Positions 31,055-39,572 of a DNA stretch of 43,593 bases are shown one piece after another; the first letter of the stretch is position 1; each line of letters begins with the position of its first letter. The notes beneath the pieces are model-generated. The model was not told the origin of the DNA and searched no databases. It worked only from the letters and a program-made list of their open reading frames with translations. Source of the stretch: an uncultured Bacilli bacterium (lineage in GTDB: Bacteria; Bacillota_I; Bacilli_A; RFN20; CAG-826); assembly GCA_947625975.1 (NCBI GenBank), contig CANQQL010000006.1:1-43593 (forward strand). Reading direction: 5' to 3'. A program made the translations under genes and the position numbers.

Positions 31055-32596
31055 ATGTCGACTATCGAATATCTTGCTTTACCTGCCTATAAAAGATTCT
31101 TTTACAAAATCTTAAACTTTTTTGTCGCTATCCCTAAAGCAATTTGGCGCTTTATTTCTGTGACAATTGTAGGATTTTGCTTAAAAATTGGTAAAGGAAT
31201 TGCCAATTATTTTGTTAGGTTATATGAAATTTTTGTAAGTGGTGATTGGAAAACAAAGTTATCGTACTTAATTATGGGATTTGGTCACATTACGCGTCGT
31301 TCTTATATTAAAGGATTTATGTACTTGATATATGAAGTAGCGTTTTTATATTTTATGATTACAACCGGTATCCCATGTTTTATAAAAATCGGAACATTTG
31401 GATATGTTGCACAAACATCATTTGTAGATCCTATAAAAAATGTAACTGTTGATGTCTTTATGGATGATAGTTTAATGATTTTATTAAACTTTGTTATAGC
31501 CATAGTTCTGATTGGAATCTTTATTTTCCTCTGGAGTATACAAGTAAAAGAAAATAATGAATTAGAAAATTTAAATAAGATTGGAAAAAGTATTGGTGAT
31601 AAAGAAACTTTAAATAGTCTGGTAGGTAAGAATTTCCACAAAGTGCTTTTATCTTTTCCGACACTTGGTGTGGTTATGTTTACCATCATTCCTCTTATCT
31701 TAATGATCATTGTTGGTTTTACAAATTTTTCATCGACTTATCAAAATCCGAAAGAGTTATTTGATTGGGTGGGAGTTTACAATTTTCAAAAATTATTTGG
31801 TTTAACTGGTGATAATGGCTACCAATTTGCTTATGTTTTCGGTCAAATATTATTATGGACTCTTATTTGGGCCTTTTTTGCAACATTTACGAACTATTTC
31901 TTAGGTATGGTAGTCGCGTTAATGATTAATAAAAAAGGTATTAAATTGAAAAAACTTTGGCGAACTATTTTAATTACTACCATCGCTGTTCCACAATTTA
32001 TATCCTTGTTATTCTTATCTAAATTTTTAAGTAAGGATACTGGTGCGCTTAATGTTGTATTAAAAAATCTTGGTTTGATTACCGAGAACATCGGTTTTTT
32101 AGAAGATGCTCTAATAGCAAAAATAACGATTATCGTTGTTAATATGTGGATTGGTATTCCATATACCATGTTGATGTGTTCTGGAATTTTAATGAACATT
32201 CCGCAAGATTTATATGAATCAGCAAGAATTGATGGTGCAAGTCCATTTAAGATGTATATGAAAATTACTTTACCATACATGATGTTTGTAACAGGACCAT
32301 ACTTGATTTCCAATTTTGTTGGTAATATTAATAACTTTAATGTGATTTATCTCTTATCTGGTGGAAATCCGCAATTTACAAATGTACGCGGAACACCAAT
32401 AAGTATTAATGTATATGGAGCTGGCCAAACGGACCTATTGATAACTTGGTTATATAAAATTGCGATGACTAATGTATCAAAAGATTATGGTGTTGCCTCT
32501 GTTATCGGAATCATTGTCTTCGTTGTAGTTGCTTCTATATCATTGATTTTCTACAATCGAACAAATGCTGTTAAGAATGAAGGTGACTTTCAATGA
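31055..32596 (+). CDS. malF: Maltodextrin ABC transporter permease, MalF type
   Basis: 513 residues, longer than the usual 300-430 of Gram-positive MalF. The first 100 residues hold amphipathic and hydrophobic stretches and a soluble loop, and the conserved permease fold begins near residue 200. The EAA loop that docks on the ATPase is ESARIDGASPFKMYMKITLP (from residue 388). It forms the pore with MalG. AGAGAGGTGA precedes the ATG; the stop overlaps the malG ATG (ATGA). Confidence 0.9.
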   Translation: MSTIEYLALPAYKRFFYKILNFFVAIPKAIWRFISVTIVGFCLKIGKGIANYFVRLYEIFVSGDWKTKLSYLIMGFGHITRRSYIKGFMYLIYEVAFLYFMITTGIPCFIKIGTFGYVAQTSFVDPIKNVTVDVFMDDSLMILLNFVIAIVLIGIFIFLWSIQVKENNELENLNKIGKSIGDKETLNSLVGKNFHKVLLSFPTLGVVMFTIIPLILMIIVGFTNFSSTYQNPKELFDWVGVYNFQKLFGLTGDNGYQFAYVFGQILLWTLIWAFFATFTNYFLGMVVALMINKKGIKLKKLWRTILITTIAVPQFISLLFLSKFLSKDTGALNVVLKNLGLITENIGFLEDALIAKITIIVVNMWIGIPYTMLMCSGILMNIPQDLYESARIDGASPFKMYMKITLPYMMFVTGPYLISNFVGNINNFNVIYLLSGGNPQFTNVRGTPISINVYGAGQTDLLITWLYKIAMTNVSKDYGVASVIGIIVFVVVASISLIFYNRTNAVKNEGDFQ

Positions 32597-33963
32597 GTTT
32601 AAGAAAAAAATCTACTCTTTATACACTAATAAATATCGTTTCTTTTATCATAATTATGGCTTTTGTGGCTATGATTGCCGGGAAAGGTCTATTTAATTAT
32701 ATAGGAGAGGGCTGTCGTTATTTATACAATTCGCTATTCAATAGACAATTTGATTTTAAAACGCTAGTTGTTATTTTGATTTTATTGGCGTCATTTAGTT
32801 TATTTGGCTATATAATGTTTAGAACTTTGAGCAAAGACAGGATACATGGCGAAGATTTAATTGCGCCATTTGCCGCTATTATTGCCCCAACCCTAGTATT
32901 AGCAGCCATTTATGGTAAGAAAATTGGAGTATATGCGGATAAAAGCAAGGTTTTATTGATTTTTGCTATTATCTTCTTATGCCTTTATGTTTTATCTACT
33001 ATCATACTTTTAGTTGATGTAATTAAAAATATTATGCGAGAAAAAGGAATTGTTTTTGTAGGATTATTCAGAACTAAGAAAAGATTCTCGATTTTCGATA
33101 ACGGAAAGATGAAAGGTGGTAAGCGAGCAAGAGAAATAGTAAGCAGAACCATCATTTATGTCATACTTATAATAATTTCTATTATTTGGCTTGCTCCATT
33201 CGTATATTTAGTAATTCAATCTTTTGCCGTTCGTTATGAAGCAGGTCTTATTATTCCTGAACAGTGGACATTAGATAATTACAAGCAACTAATTACAAAT
33301 ATAACATATCCTTTCTGGCGTTGGTATTTAAATACCTTTGTGATTGCCTTAATAGTGTCCGTACTTAATACAGTATTAACTCTAATTAGTGCCTATGCCT
33401 TTTCAAGATTACAATTCAAAACGCGAAAAGGATATATGAAAATTATTCTTATTATAGGTATGTTCCCAGGCTTTTTAGGAATGATTGTTACCTACTATAT
33501 GCTCAAACAAGTAGGATTGGCTAATGGTATACCGGGATTATTCGGTTTAGTGCTTGTTTATATTTCCGGATGCGTTATGAACTACTATGTTGCAAAAGGT
33601 TTTTTTGATACAATCTCAAAGTCCTTAGATGAAGCGGCAATGATCGATGGTGCAAATAAAAACACAATTTTCTGGCGTGTCATTATGCCACTTTCAAAGC
33701 CAATCGTAGTTTATACAATTTTATTAGCATTTACCGCGCCATGGGGCGATTATATGTTAGCCTCAGTTATGGCTGGAGGTCATACTGAATTGTTCAATGT
33801 GGCGGTCGGCTTACAGCAAATGTTAACAAAAGAAGCTGGTACAACGTACTTCCCAGTTTTCTGTGCTGCCGGTGTTGTTGTTTCAATCCCTATCATGATA
33901 TTGTTCTTCTGTTTACAAGGATATTACGTGGAAGGCGTTACCGGTGGAGCTGTTAAGGGCTAG
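32593..33963 (+). CDS. malG: Maltodextrin ABC transporter permease, MalG type
   Basis: 456 residues against about 280 for most MalG. The extra N-terminal part (about 1-185) has four hydrophobic segments and a basic cytoplasmic stretch ending GKMKGGKRARE; the normal MalG starts near residue 190. The EAA loop is DEAAMIDGANKNTIFWRVI (from residue 346), followed by MPLSKP. The C-terminus ends EGVTGGAVKG, as MalG proteins do. Overlaps malF by ATGA, so the two pore halves are coupled. The function of the extra membrane segments is unknown. Confidence 0.9.
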   Translation: MSLRKKSTLYTLINIVSFIIIMAFVAMIAGKGLFNYIGEGCRYLYNSLFNRQFDFKTLVVILILLASFSLFGYIMFRTLSKDRIHGEDLIAPFAAIIAPTLVLAAIYGKKIGVYADKSKVLLIFAIIFLCLYVLSTIILLVDVIKNIMREKGIVFVGLFRTKKRFSIFDNGKMKGGKRAREIVSRTIIYVILIIISIIWLAPFVYLVIQSFAVRYEAGLIIPEQWTLDNYKQLITNITYPFWRWYLNTFVIALIVSVLNTVLTLISAYAFSRLQFKTRKGYMKIILIIGMFPGFLGMIVTYYMLKQVGLANGIPGLFGLVLVYISGCVMNYYVAKGFFDTISKSLDEAAMIDGANKNTIFWRVIMPLSKPIVVYTILLAFTAPWGDYMLASVMAGGHTELFNVAVGLQQMLTKEAGTTYFPVFCAAGVVVSIPIMILFFCLQGYYVEGVTGGAVKG

Positions 33964-33967
33964 ATTT

Positions 33968-35587
33968 ATGAAAAATTTAAAAAAAATAATTTTATCTATT
34001 ATATCTCTATCATTAGCAGGAGTATGTATGGGTTGTAATGAATCAGGGCCTTACGGAATGCACATTAAGGAAGATTTAGAAACTACAAATATTATTGATG
34101 ATAATTATCGAAATTATTATGAAATATTTGTTCGTTCATTTTATGATTTTGATGGTGATGGTGTCGGTGACCTTCAAGGTGTGATAAGCAAGTTAGATTA
34201 TATTAAAGATTTAGGCTTCAATGGAATATGGTTAATGCCAATTAATGTGGCCGGTTCTTATCATAACTATGATGTCATTGATTACTACAATATTGATTCT
34301 AAATATGGCACAATGGATGATTTAGAAGAGTTAATTCGTGAATGTCATAAAAGAGATATTAAACTAATCTTAGACTTAGTATTAAATCACTCAAGTAATG
34401 GCAATGAATGGTTTAGCAAATCTGTTAACGCACATGCTAAAGAATTAAATGGTGAACAGTTAACGGAAGAAGAAGACAAATTTAAGGATTTTTATTCTTT
34501 CTATAATACGGAGGCGGATATTCCGTCTAGTACTAAAGCTTATAAAGTAAACGGAAAGAATTTCTACTATGAAGCAAATTTTACATCCAATATGCCGGAG
34601 TTTAACTGCGATAGTGAAGCTGTTCAAGAAGAATTTAAAAAAATTATTAAATTCTATTTAGATAAAGGCATTGATGGCTTTAGATTAGATGCTGTAAAGT
34701 ACTATTATTATGATAGTCATAGTAAAAGTGTAGAATTTTTATCAAAAATTAATAAATGGGTTAAAGACATCAAACCTAACGCTTATCTTGTTGGTGAATG
34801 TTGGGACTCTAAACAAACAATAAATCAATATTATAGCAGTGGTTGTGATTCATTCTTTAACTTTACAGTTTCAGTTAATGATCCGTCTAGTCCTCTTATC
34901 AATTCCCTTAATCAAGAAGGTAGAATGTTAGATAGATACTATACCGGACTTCAAAATAATGTGGAAATGGCAAATGGCTACATTCCGGCGCCATTCCTTG
35001 ATAACCATGATATGCCGAGATTTACATCGAAAGTAAATTTAAAAACCACTAAATTTCGCTACGCGTTGCTATCGATGATGAATGGGACAACATTTACTTA
35101 TTATGGTGACGAAATCGGAATGGTTGGATCTAACGCTGGCGATTCTAATCCGGATCAAAATGTCCGTATTGCCATGCCATGGGGAGAAGATTCCGGCAAT
35201 TGTCAAATGATTTCAGGTGTTACGGATTATGCCTATCCGCATGGAACAGTAAAAGATCAAATGAACGATAAAGATTCATTGTATAATTTTTACAAAAAAT
35301 GTTTGTTAATCAGAAATCAAAATCCGGAAATTGCTCGAGGAGATCTTTCCTTAGTAAAAATGGATCGCGAAGATACAAAATGTTTATTTATAAGAAAAAC
35401 TTATAGTGGTAATTCACTTGGAATAATATTCAATTTTTCACCAGCTGAAAATTTAAATGTTGATTTCAAAAGTGAAGGATTCAAAAATGTTGTGGGTCAG
35501 ATTGTCGTCGATAATGAAACATACATTGGCTTACAAAAAGATGGAAATGTCACTTTACCACCGTATAGTATTGCAATAGTTAAGTAA
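33968..35587 (+). CDS. Lipoprotein alpha-amylase (GH13)
   Basis: 540 residues from the ATG at 33968; an upstream in-frame GTG at 33944 lies inside malG and would bury the signal peptide. The signal MKNLKKIILSIIS is followed by two possible lipid Cys (20 or 23, VCMGC), an atypical lipobox. The GH13 barrel has DLVLNHSS, the nucleophile D241 in GFRLDAVKY, the acid E277 in VGECW, and D348 in FLDNHDMPR; it starts YYEIFVRSFYDFDGDGVGDL. It is likely to cut alpha-1,4 bonds of starch or maltodextrin on the outer face of the membrane; alpha-glucosidase or neopullulanase activity cannot be excluded. Between malG and the ATPase gene. Confidence 0.9.
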   Translation: MKNLKKIILSIISLSLAGVCMGCNESGPYGMHIKEDLETTNIIDDNYRNYYEIFVRSFYDFDGDGVGDLQGVISKLDYIKDLGFNGIWLMPINVAGSYHNYDVIDYYNIDSKYGTMDDLEELIRECHKRDIKLILDLVLNHSSNGNEWFSKSVNAHAKELNGEQLTEEEDKFKDFYSFYNTEADIPSSTKAYKVNGKNFYYEANFTSNMPEFNCDSEAVQEEFKKIIKFYLDKGIDGFRLDAVKYYYYDSHSKSVEFLSKINKWVKDIKPNAYLVGECWDSKQTINQYYSSGCDSFFNFTVSVNDPSSPLINSLNQEGRMLDRYYTGLQNNVEMANGYIPAPFLDNHDMPRFTSKVNLKTTKFRYALLSMMNGTTFTYYGDEIGMVGSNAGDSNPDQNVRIAMPWGEDSGNCQMISGVTDYAYPHGTVKDQMNDKDSLYNFYKKCLLIRNQNPEIARGDLSLVKMDREDTKCLFIRKTYSGNSLGIIFNFSPAENLNVDFKSEGFKNVVGQIVVDNETYIGLQKDGNVTLPPYSIAIVK

Positions 35588-35600
35588 AGGAGAAAAAATT

Positions 35601-38144
35601 ATGGCTGGATTAAAATTAGAACATATCTACAAAGTTTATCCGAATGGCACAAAAGCTGTCTCTAATTTTACAATGGAAATTAAAGATAAGGAATTTATTG
35701 TTTTTGTAGGACCATCAGGTTGTGGTAAGTCTACAACTTTAAGAATGATTGCAGGTCTTGAAGACATAAGTGCCGGTGAACTTTATATTGGGGATCGAAT
35801 TGTTAACGATGTTGAACCTAAAGATCGTGATATCGCAATGGTTTTCCAAAACTATGCTTTGTATCCTCATATGACCGTTTATGAAAATATGGCTTTTGGT
35901 CTAAAACTTCGCCATGTACCAAATTCGGAAATACATGAAAAAGTTCTTTGGGCTGCGAAAGTGCTCGATTTAACTGAATACTTAGATCGCAAACCAAAAG
36001 CTATGTCGGGTGGTCAAAGACAAAGAGTTTCTTTAGGAAGAGCTATTTTAAGAAATCCTAAAGTTATGCTTTTAGATGAGCCACTTTCTAACTTAGATGC
36101 TAAGTTACGTGCCCAAATGCGTAGCGAAATTGCCAAACTTCATGAGAAGTTACAGACAACATTTATTTACGTTACTCATGACCAAATTGAAGCTATGACT
36201 TTAGGTACGCGAGTTGTTGTTATGCACTTAGGTGAAATCATGCAAATTGATACACCAAAAAATCTATACGATTATCCAAATAATTTATTCGTGGCTGGAT
36301 TTATTGGCACACCGCAAATGAATTTCTTCCATGCAACATTAAAAAGAGTAAAAGATATGATTCATGTGGATTTTATGGGAAGCGATGATTCAATTGACGT
36401 ACCACAAGCGCAACTTGCCAAAGTGCAACCACAATATTTTGATGGAAAAAAGGAAATTGTTGTTGGTGTAAGATGTGAAGATTTGTCTCTTGATCCAGAA
36501 GTAGTGGCAAAATCAAAATACTTAATCGACGTTAAAATTTCTCATTTCGAAGAATTAGGTAATGAAACATTAATTTATACAGTGATTAATAAAACCAGTG
36601 ATGGCTTTAGTGAAAGTTCAACGCGTGCAATTATTAAAGGAAGATCAAACTATGGCTTAGAAAAAGGACAAATTGTCAAAGCTGCAATTGATGTTTCCCG
36701 TATCCATATGTTTGATAAAGAAACGGAAATGAGTATTAATCCACGTGTACCAAAAGATAACTTAATTACCTGTGAGATTAAAAATGGAAAATTAATGTTA
36801 GGAAATAATACATTCGTATTACCAGCGGTAATGAACTTAGAAGATGGAACCTATGATGTTTTAATCCCAACTTCTGCGATTACTTTATCGGAAAATAGCG
36901 GTGCAAAAATTCCTGTAGCCTCTACAGAAGTAATAGGTGATATTAATTTAATTGGTTTAAAAGTGTCGGATCAAGTCTTGTTTATGACTAAGGATAAAGA
37001 TTTCAAAGTTAAGGACTCGCTTACAATTGATTTGGACTTTACGCAAATTGAATTTAGAAAAGATGGCAAAATAGTTAAAGAAGCTATTACTGAATTTGAT
37101 TCGATAAACGCAATCTTCTTAAATCATGACACGGCCAAACATTTTGTTGGCAATAAATATGATGCGGTTGTGGATGAGCGTATCGAAAATGTAAAAAATA
37201 TTTATGAGCCAAAAATCGCTGCTTTAAAGGATAAATTCCAAAAAGACTCATCGGAAGCTAGAAATGTTGATGCAAAGCTTGTCAAAGAAAAGAACAAACC
37301 AGAAATTGCTGAGAAAACTAGTAAATTAAAATCCGAATTAAAGAGATTAAAATCCGAATTCAATGAAAATAAAGCAAGATTGGATAGTGAGCATAAGAAA
37401 AATAATTTAGAAATATTTGATACCGTTGAGGAAATGTATGCTAAGATTCGCCATGATGAATTAGATTCATTTGAAAAATTCAAAAAGATGAATAAGGACC
37501 GTGATGCATATCGTAAACGCGCAGCGGAAATTCGTGAATTTAAGGAAAACTTTAAGCTCGAAAAGAATAACGAATTAGAAAAACGTATAAATTTAGAAGC
37601 AATGCGTTATGAAAGTGAACTCAATGCTTTAAAAGGTAATTATAAACGTACAGTGGAGAACTTGAAAAAACAACACAAAGATTTCCTTGCCAAATGCAAA
37701 GATGAAGCAAATCCTCTGGCAAATCTCAGTAAAGCATATAAGAACGAATTAAAGGCCCTTAATACGGAATATCAGCATCAACTTGATTTAGCAAATATTA
37801 TCTTCTTTTTCAAAACAGGAGAACTTATAACTTTATCCTCTGATGCTATTTCCAATAAAATGATTCAAAGTTTAGGAGTTAAAGTATTTACCAAACAGTA
37901 TTTGTTGGAAATTCCGCATGATGCATATTATGTAGACGAGAATGGTCTTGAACTTGAAACAGAAGAATTATTAGATTATGGCAATAAGAAATATTTACAT
38001 TGCAAATATAAAGATGAAGACAATGTCAAAGATTTATATCTTTTAGTCAAGGATTCGCAAGATATTCCTTCCACAATAAGAGTCAAATTTGATGTTTCAA
38101 AGATTCATATAACCGAAAAATCAATGGAAATCAAAATTTATTAA
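35601..38144 (+). CDS. MsmK/MalK-like sugar ABC ATPase with a long coiled-coil extension
   Basis: 847 residues, more than twice the usual 360-375. ABC domain 1-240: Walker A GPSGCGKST (37-45), Q83, signature MSGGQR (135-140), Walker B VMLLDEP (155-161), His193. A normal TOBE-type regulatory region follows to about 380 and ends DVSRIHMFDKETEMSI (364-379). A further beta-rich segment runs to about 500, then a strongly charged predicted coiled coil (about 525-730). The last 20 residues, DVSKIHITEKSMEIKI, repeat the end of the first TOBE region, so the tail looks like a duplicated TOBE module split by the coiled coil. It powers sugar import by MalFG from the cytoplasmic side. AAAGGAG before the ATG. 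The ATPase is certain; the role of the tail is unknown. Confidence 0.9.
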   Translation: MAGLKLEHIYKVYPNGTKAVSNFTMEIKDKEFIVFVGPSGCGKSTTLRMIAGLEDISAGELYIGDRIVNDVEPKDRDIAMVFQNYALYPHMTVYENMAFGLKLRHVPNSEIHEKVLWAAKVLDLTEYLDRKPKAMSGGQRQRVSLGRAILRNPKVMLLDEPLSNLDAKLRAQMRSEIAKLHEKLQTTFIYVTHDQIEAMTLGTRVVVMHLGEIMQIDTPKNLYDYPNNLFVAGFIGTPQMNFFHATLKRVKDMIHVDFMGSDDSIDVPQAQLAKVQPQYFDGKKEIVVGVRCEDLSLDPEVVAKSKYLIDVKISHFEELGNETLIYTVINKTSDGFSESSTRAIIKGRSNYGLEKGQIVKAAIDVSRIHMFDKETEMSINPRVPKDNLITCEIKNGKLMLGNNTFVLPAVMNLEDGTYDVLIPTSAITLSENSGAKIPVASTEVIGDINLIGLKVSDQVLFMTKDKDFKVKDSLTIDLDFTQIEFRKDGKIVKEAITEFDSINAIFLNHDTAKHFVGNKYDAVVDERIENVKNIYEPKIAALKDKFQKDSSEARNVDAKLVKEKNKPEIAEKTSKLKSELKRLKSEFNENKARLDSEHKKNNLEIFDTVEEMYAKIRHDELDSFEKFKKMNKDRDAYRKRAAEIREFKENFKLEKNNELEKRINLEAMRYESELNALKGNYKRTVENLKKQHKDFLAKCKDEANPLANLSKAYKNELKALNTEYQHQLDLANIIFFFKTGELITLSSDAISNKMIQSLGVKVFTKQYLLEIPHDAYYVDENGLELETEELLDYGNKKYLHCKYKDEDNVKDLYLLVKDSQDIPSTIRVKFDVSKIHITEKSMEIKIY

Positions 38145-38166
38145 TGAAAAATTAAGGAGGTAAAAT

Positions 38167-38814
38167 ATGCAATACAAATATTTAAAAACTTTTACCGCTT
38201 TATTTGCTTTGGGAACTATTTTGACTAGTTGTGGCGATAATAAGACAGCGTTACCAGGATATATTGGTGAAGATGAGTTGAATGAAATTGTAAGTAAGTT
38301 TAAATCCACCAATATCTATGAGCATTACTCCGTAAAAGGTAGCTTAAACTATTTTGCTTATAGCGAAGATTTAGTTCCTAACACGGTCAATAGATCGAAT
38401 GTAAAATTTAATGATGATCTTGAAAAATATAATACTTCATCTTCATCCTACTATTTGCAAGTTCCACTCCATCTTACTCCGCAAAATTGGGTATGTGAGG
38501 AAGAAAATAGTCAAGGGTTACCATTAGCAACTAAATATCAACTTGAAGCGAAAATATATCGTCCGGCAGGACTTGATAAAATTTATTACTATCGAAGTGA
38601 TAATGATGGATTTATATGTCGGGTATTCGGAGCAAATAAGGAATTGATTGTTAAAAATCCAAGTGATATCAGATGCCACGGTAAGTGGGATATTGAAATT
38701 GAATATAACTCGGATGGATATCTGGTAAGAGAAAAATTTGCGACAATTAACGCTTCCGAAAATAACAAATCCGAAAGTTGCTATGGTGAAGCAACTTATA
38801 CCTTTAGTGAGTAA
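38167..38814 (+). CDS. Lipoprotein of unknown function in the maltodextrin operon
   Basis: 215 residues. Signal peptide with lipobox ILTSC (Cys22), then CGDN. I do not recognise the mature domain. It starts GEDELNEIVSKFKSTNIYEHY and is rich in Tyr, Ser and Asn, with predicted beta strands. The next gene begins directly after its stop, and its mature N-terminus is similar (DIKNFVDQLDYKLAYEHV), so the two look like diverged paralogues. AAGGAGG before the ATG. The context suggests a surface role in binding or handling starch, but nothing in the sequence proves it. Confidence 0.8.
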   Translation: MQYKYLKTFTALFALGTILTSCGDNKTALPGYIGEDELNEIVSKFKSTNIYEHYSVKGSLNYFAYSEDLVPNTVNRSNVKFNDDLEKYNTSSSSYYLQVPLHLTPQNWVCEEENSQGLPLATKYQLEAKIYRPAGLDKIYYYRSDNDGFICRVFGANKELIVKNPSDIRCHGKWDIEIEYNSDGYLVREKFATINASENNKSESCYGEATYTFSE

Positions 38815-39558
38815 ATGAAAAAGTTAAAACTAAAACTTTTGATTCCGGTTTCATGTTTATTAACCGGATGCGGAATTGTTGAAATACCGGAAGGGGATAT
38901 TAAAAACTTTGTTGATCAACTGGATTACAAATTGGCTTATGAGCATGTAAATACTGGAAAAAGTATTATAACTGCCTCTTACTATGTGAATGATGTTTTA
39001 GATGGTCAAGTTTGCTCCACAACTTATTTTGATAAGACTAGTGACACGAAGTACTATTATATCAACACGGAAGTTGAAGGAAGCTTTATTGGCAATGATA
39101 GCGATCAATATCCTTATAACAATCAGCAAATATTAGCTTATTTAGATAGCGAAAAAAACGTAAAAGTTTTTAAGAAAACCGATGAAATTCTCGAAAATAT
39201 TAGTTATCGAGAAGAAGATATTAACACATCTATTAACAACTTTTTCTATTTAGAATTAGAGGGTGGTTATCATCGTGGTGGTGTTTACTATGGGGACTAC
39301 ATTAAAGTCAATTGTGGTCAATTTTACGATTTCTTCCATTTGAATAGTGCAAAAGATGAATTGCGATATGCGATTCTTACTAAAAGCTTGAATAGTGAAA
39401 ATGAAGAAATTGAAACATTGCACGACTTTGTTGTGGACAAATATGGAATGATTATCACTTTAGAGTCCACATCAACTTATAAGGCGAGAAATGTCAAAAT
39501 GAAAACAACGATAACTTGTGACTATAATATCGAAATAGAAAAAAAATATGAATTATAA
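38815..39558 (+). CDS. Second lipoprotein of unknown function, paralogue of the previous one
   Basis: 247 residues. Basic start MKKLKLK, hydrophobic core and lipobox LLTGC (Cys19). The mature part is unrecognised; it begins with a helix like that of the preceding lipoprotein (YEHVNTGKSI against YEHYSVKGSL) and then alternates strands rich in Tyr and Asp. The ATG directly follows the upstream TAA with no separate Shine-Dalgarno apart from an AAAT-rich end, so it depends on coupled translation. It lies between the unknown lipoprotein and the pullulanase in the same operon. Confidence 0.8.
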   Translation: MKKLKLKLLIPVSCLLTGCGIVEIPEGDIKNFVDQLDYKLAYEHVNTGKSIITASYYVNDVLDGQVCSTTYFDKTSDTKYYYINTEVEGSFIGNDSDQYPYNNQQILAYLDSEKNVKVFKKTDEILENISYREEDINTSINNFFYLELEGGYHRGGVYYGDYIKVNCGQFYDFFHLNSAKDELRYAILTKSLNSENEEIETLHDFVVDKYGMIITLESTSTYKARNVKMKTTITCDYNIEIEKKYEL

Positions 39559-39572
39559 AAAAGGAAAAAAAT

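Noticed and set aside
31894-32313. 139-codon minus-strand frame inside malF
   Set aside because: Antisense of conserved permease sequence; hydrophobic content mirrors the membrane segments. No start signals.
33944-33967. GTG start for the amylase inside malG
   Set aside because: It would add MELLRARF ahead of the lipoprotein signal; the ATG at 33968 gives a normal signal peptide.
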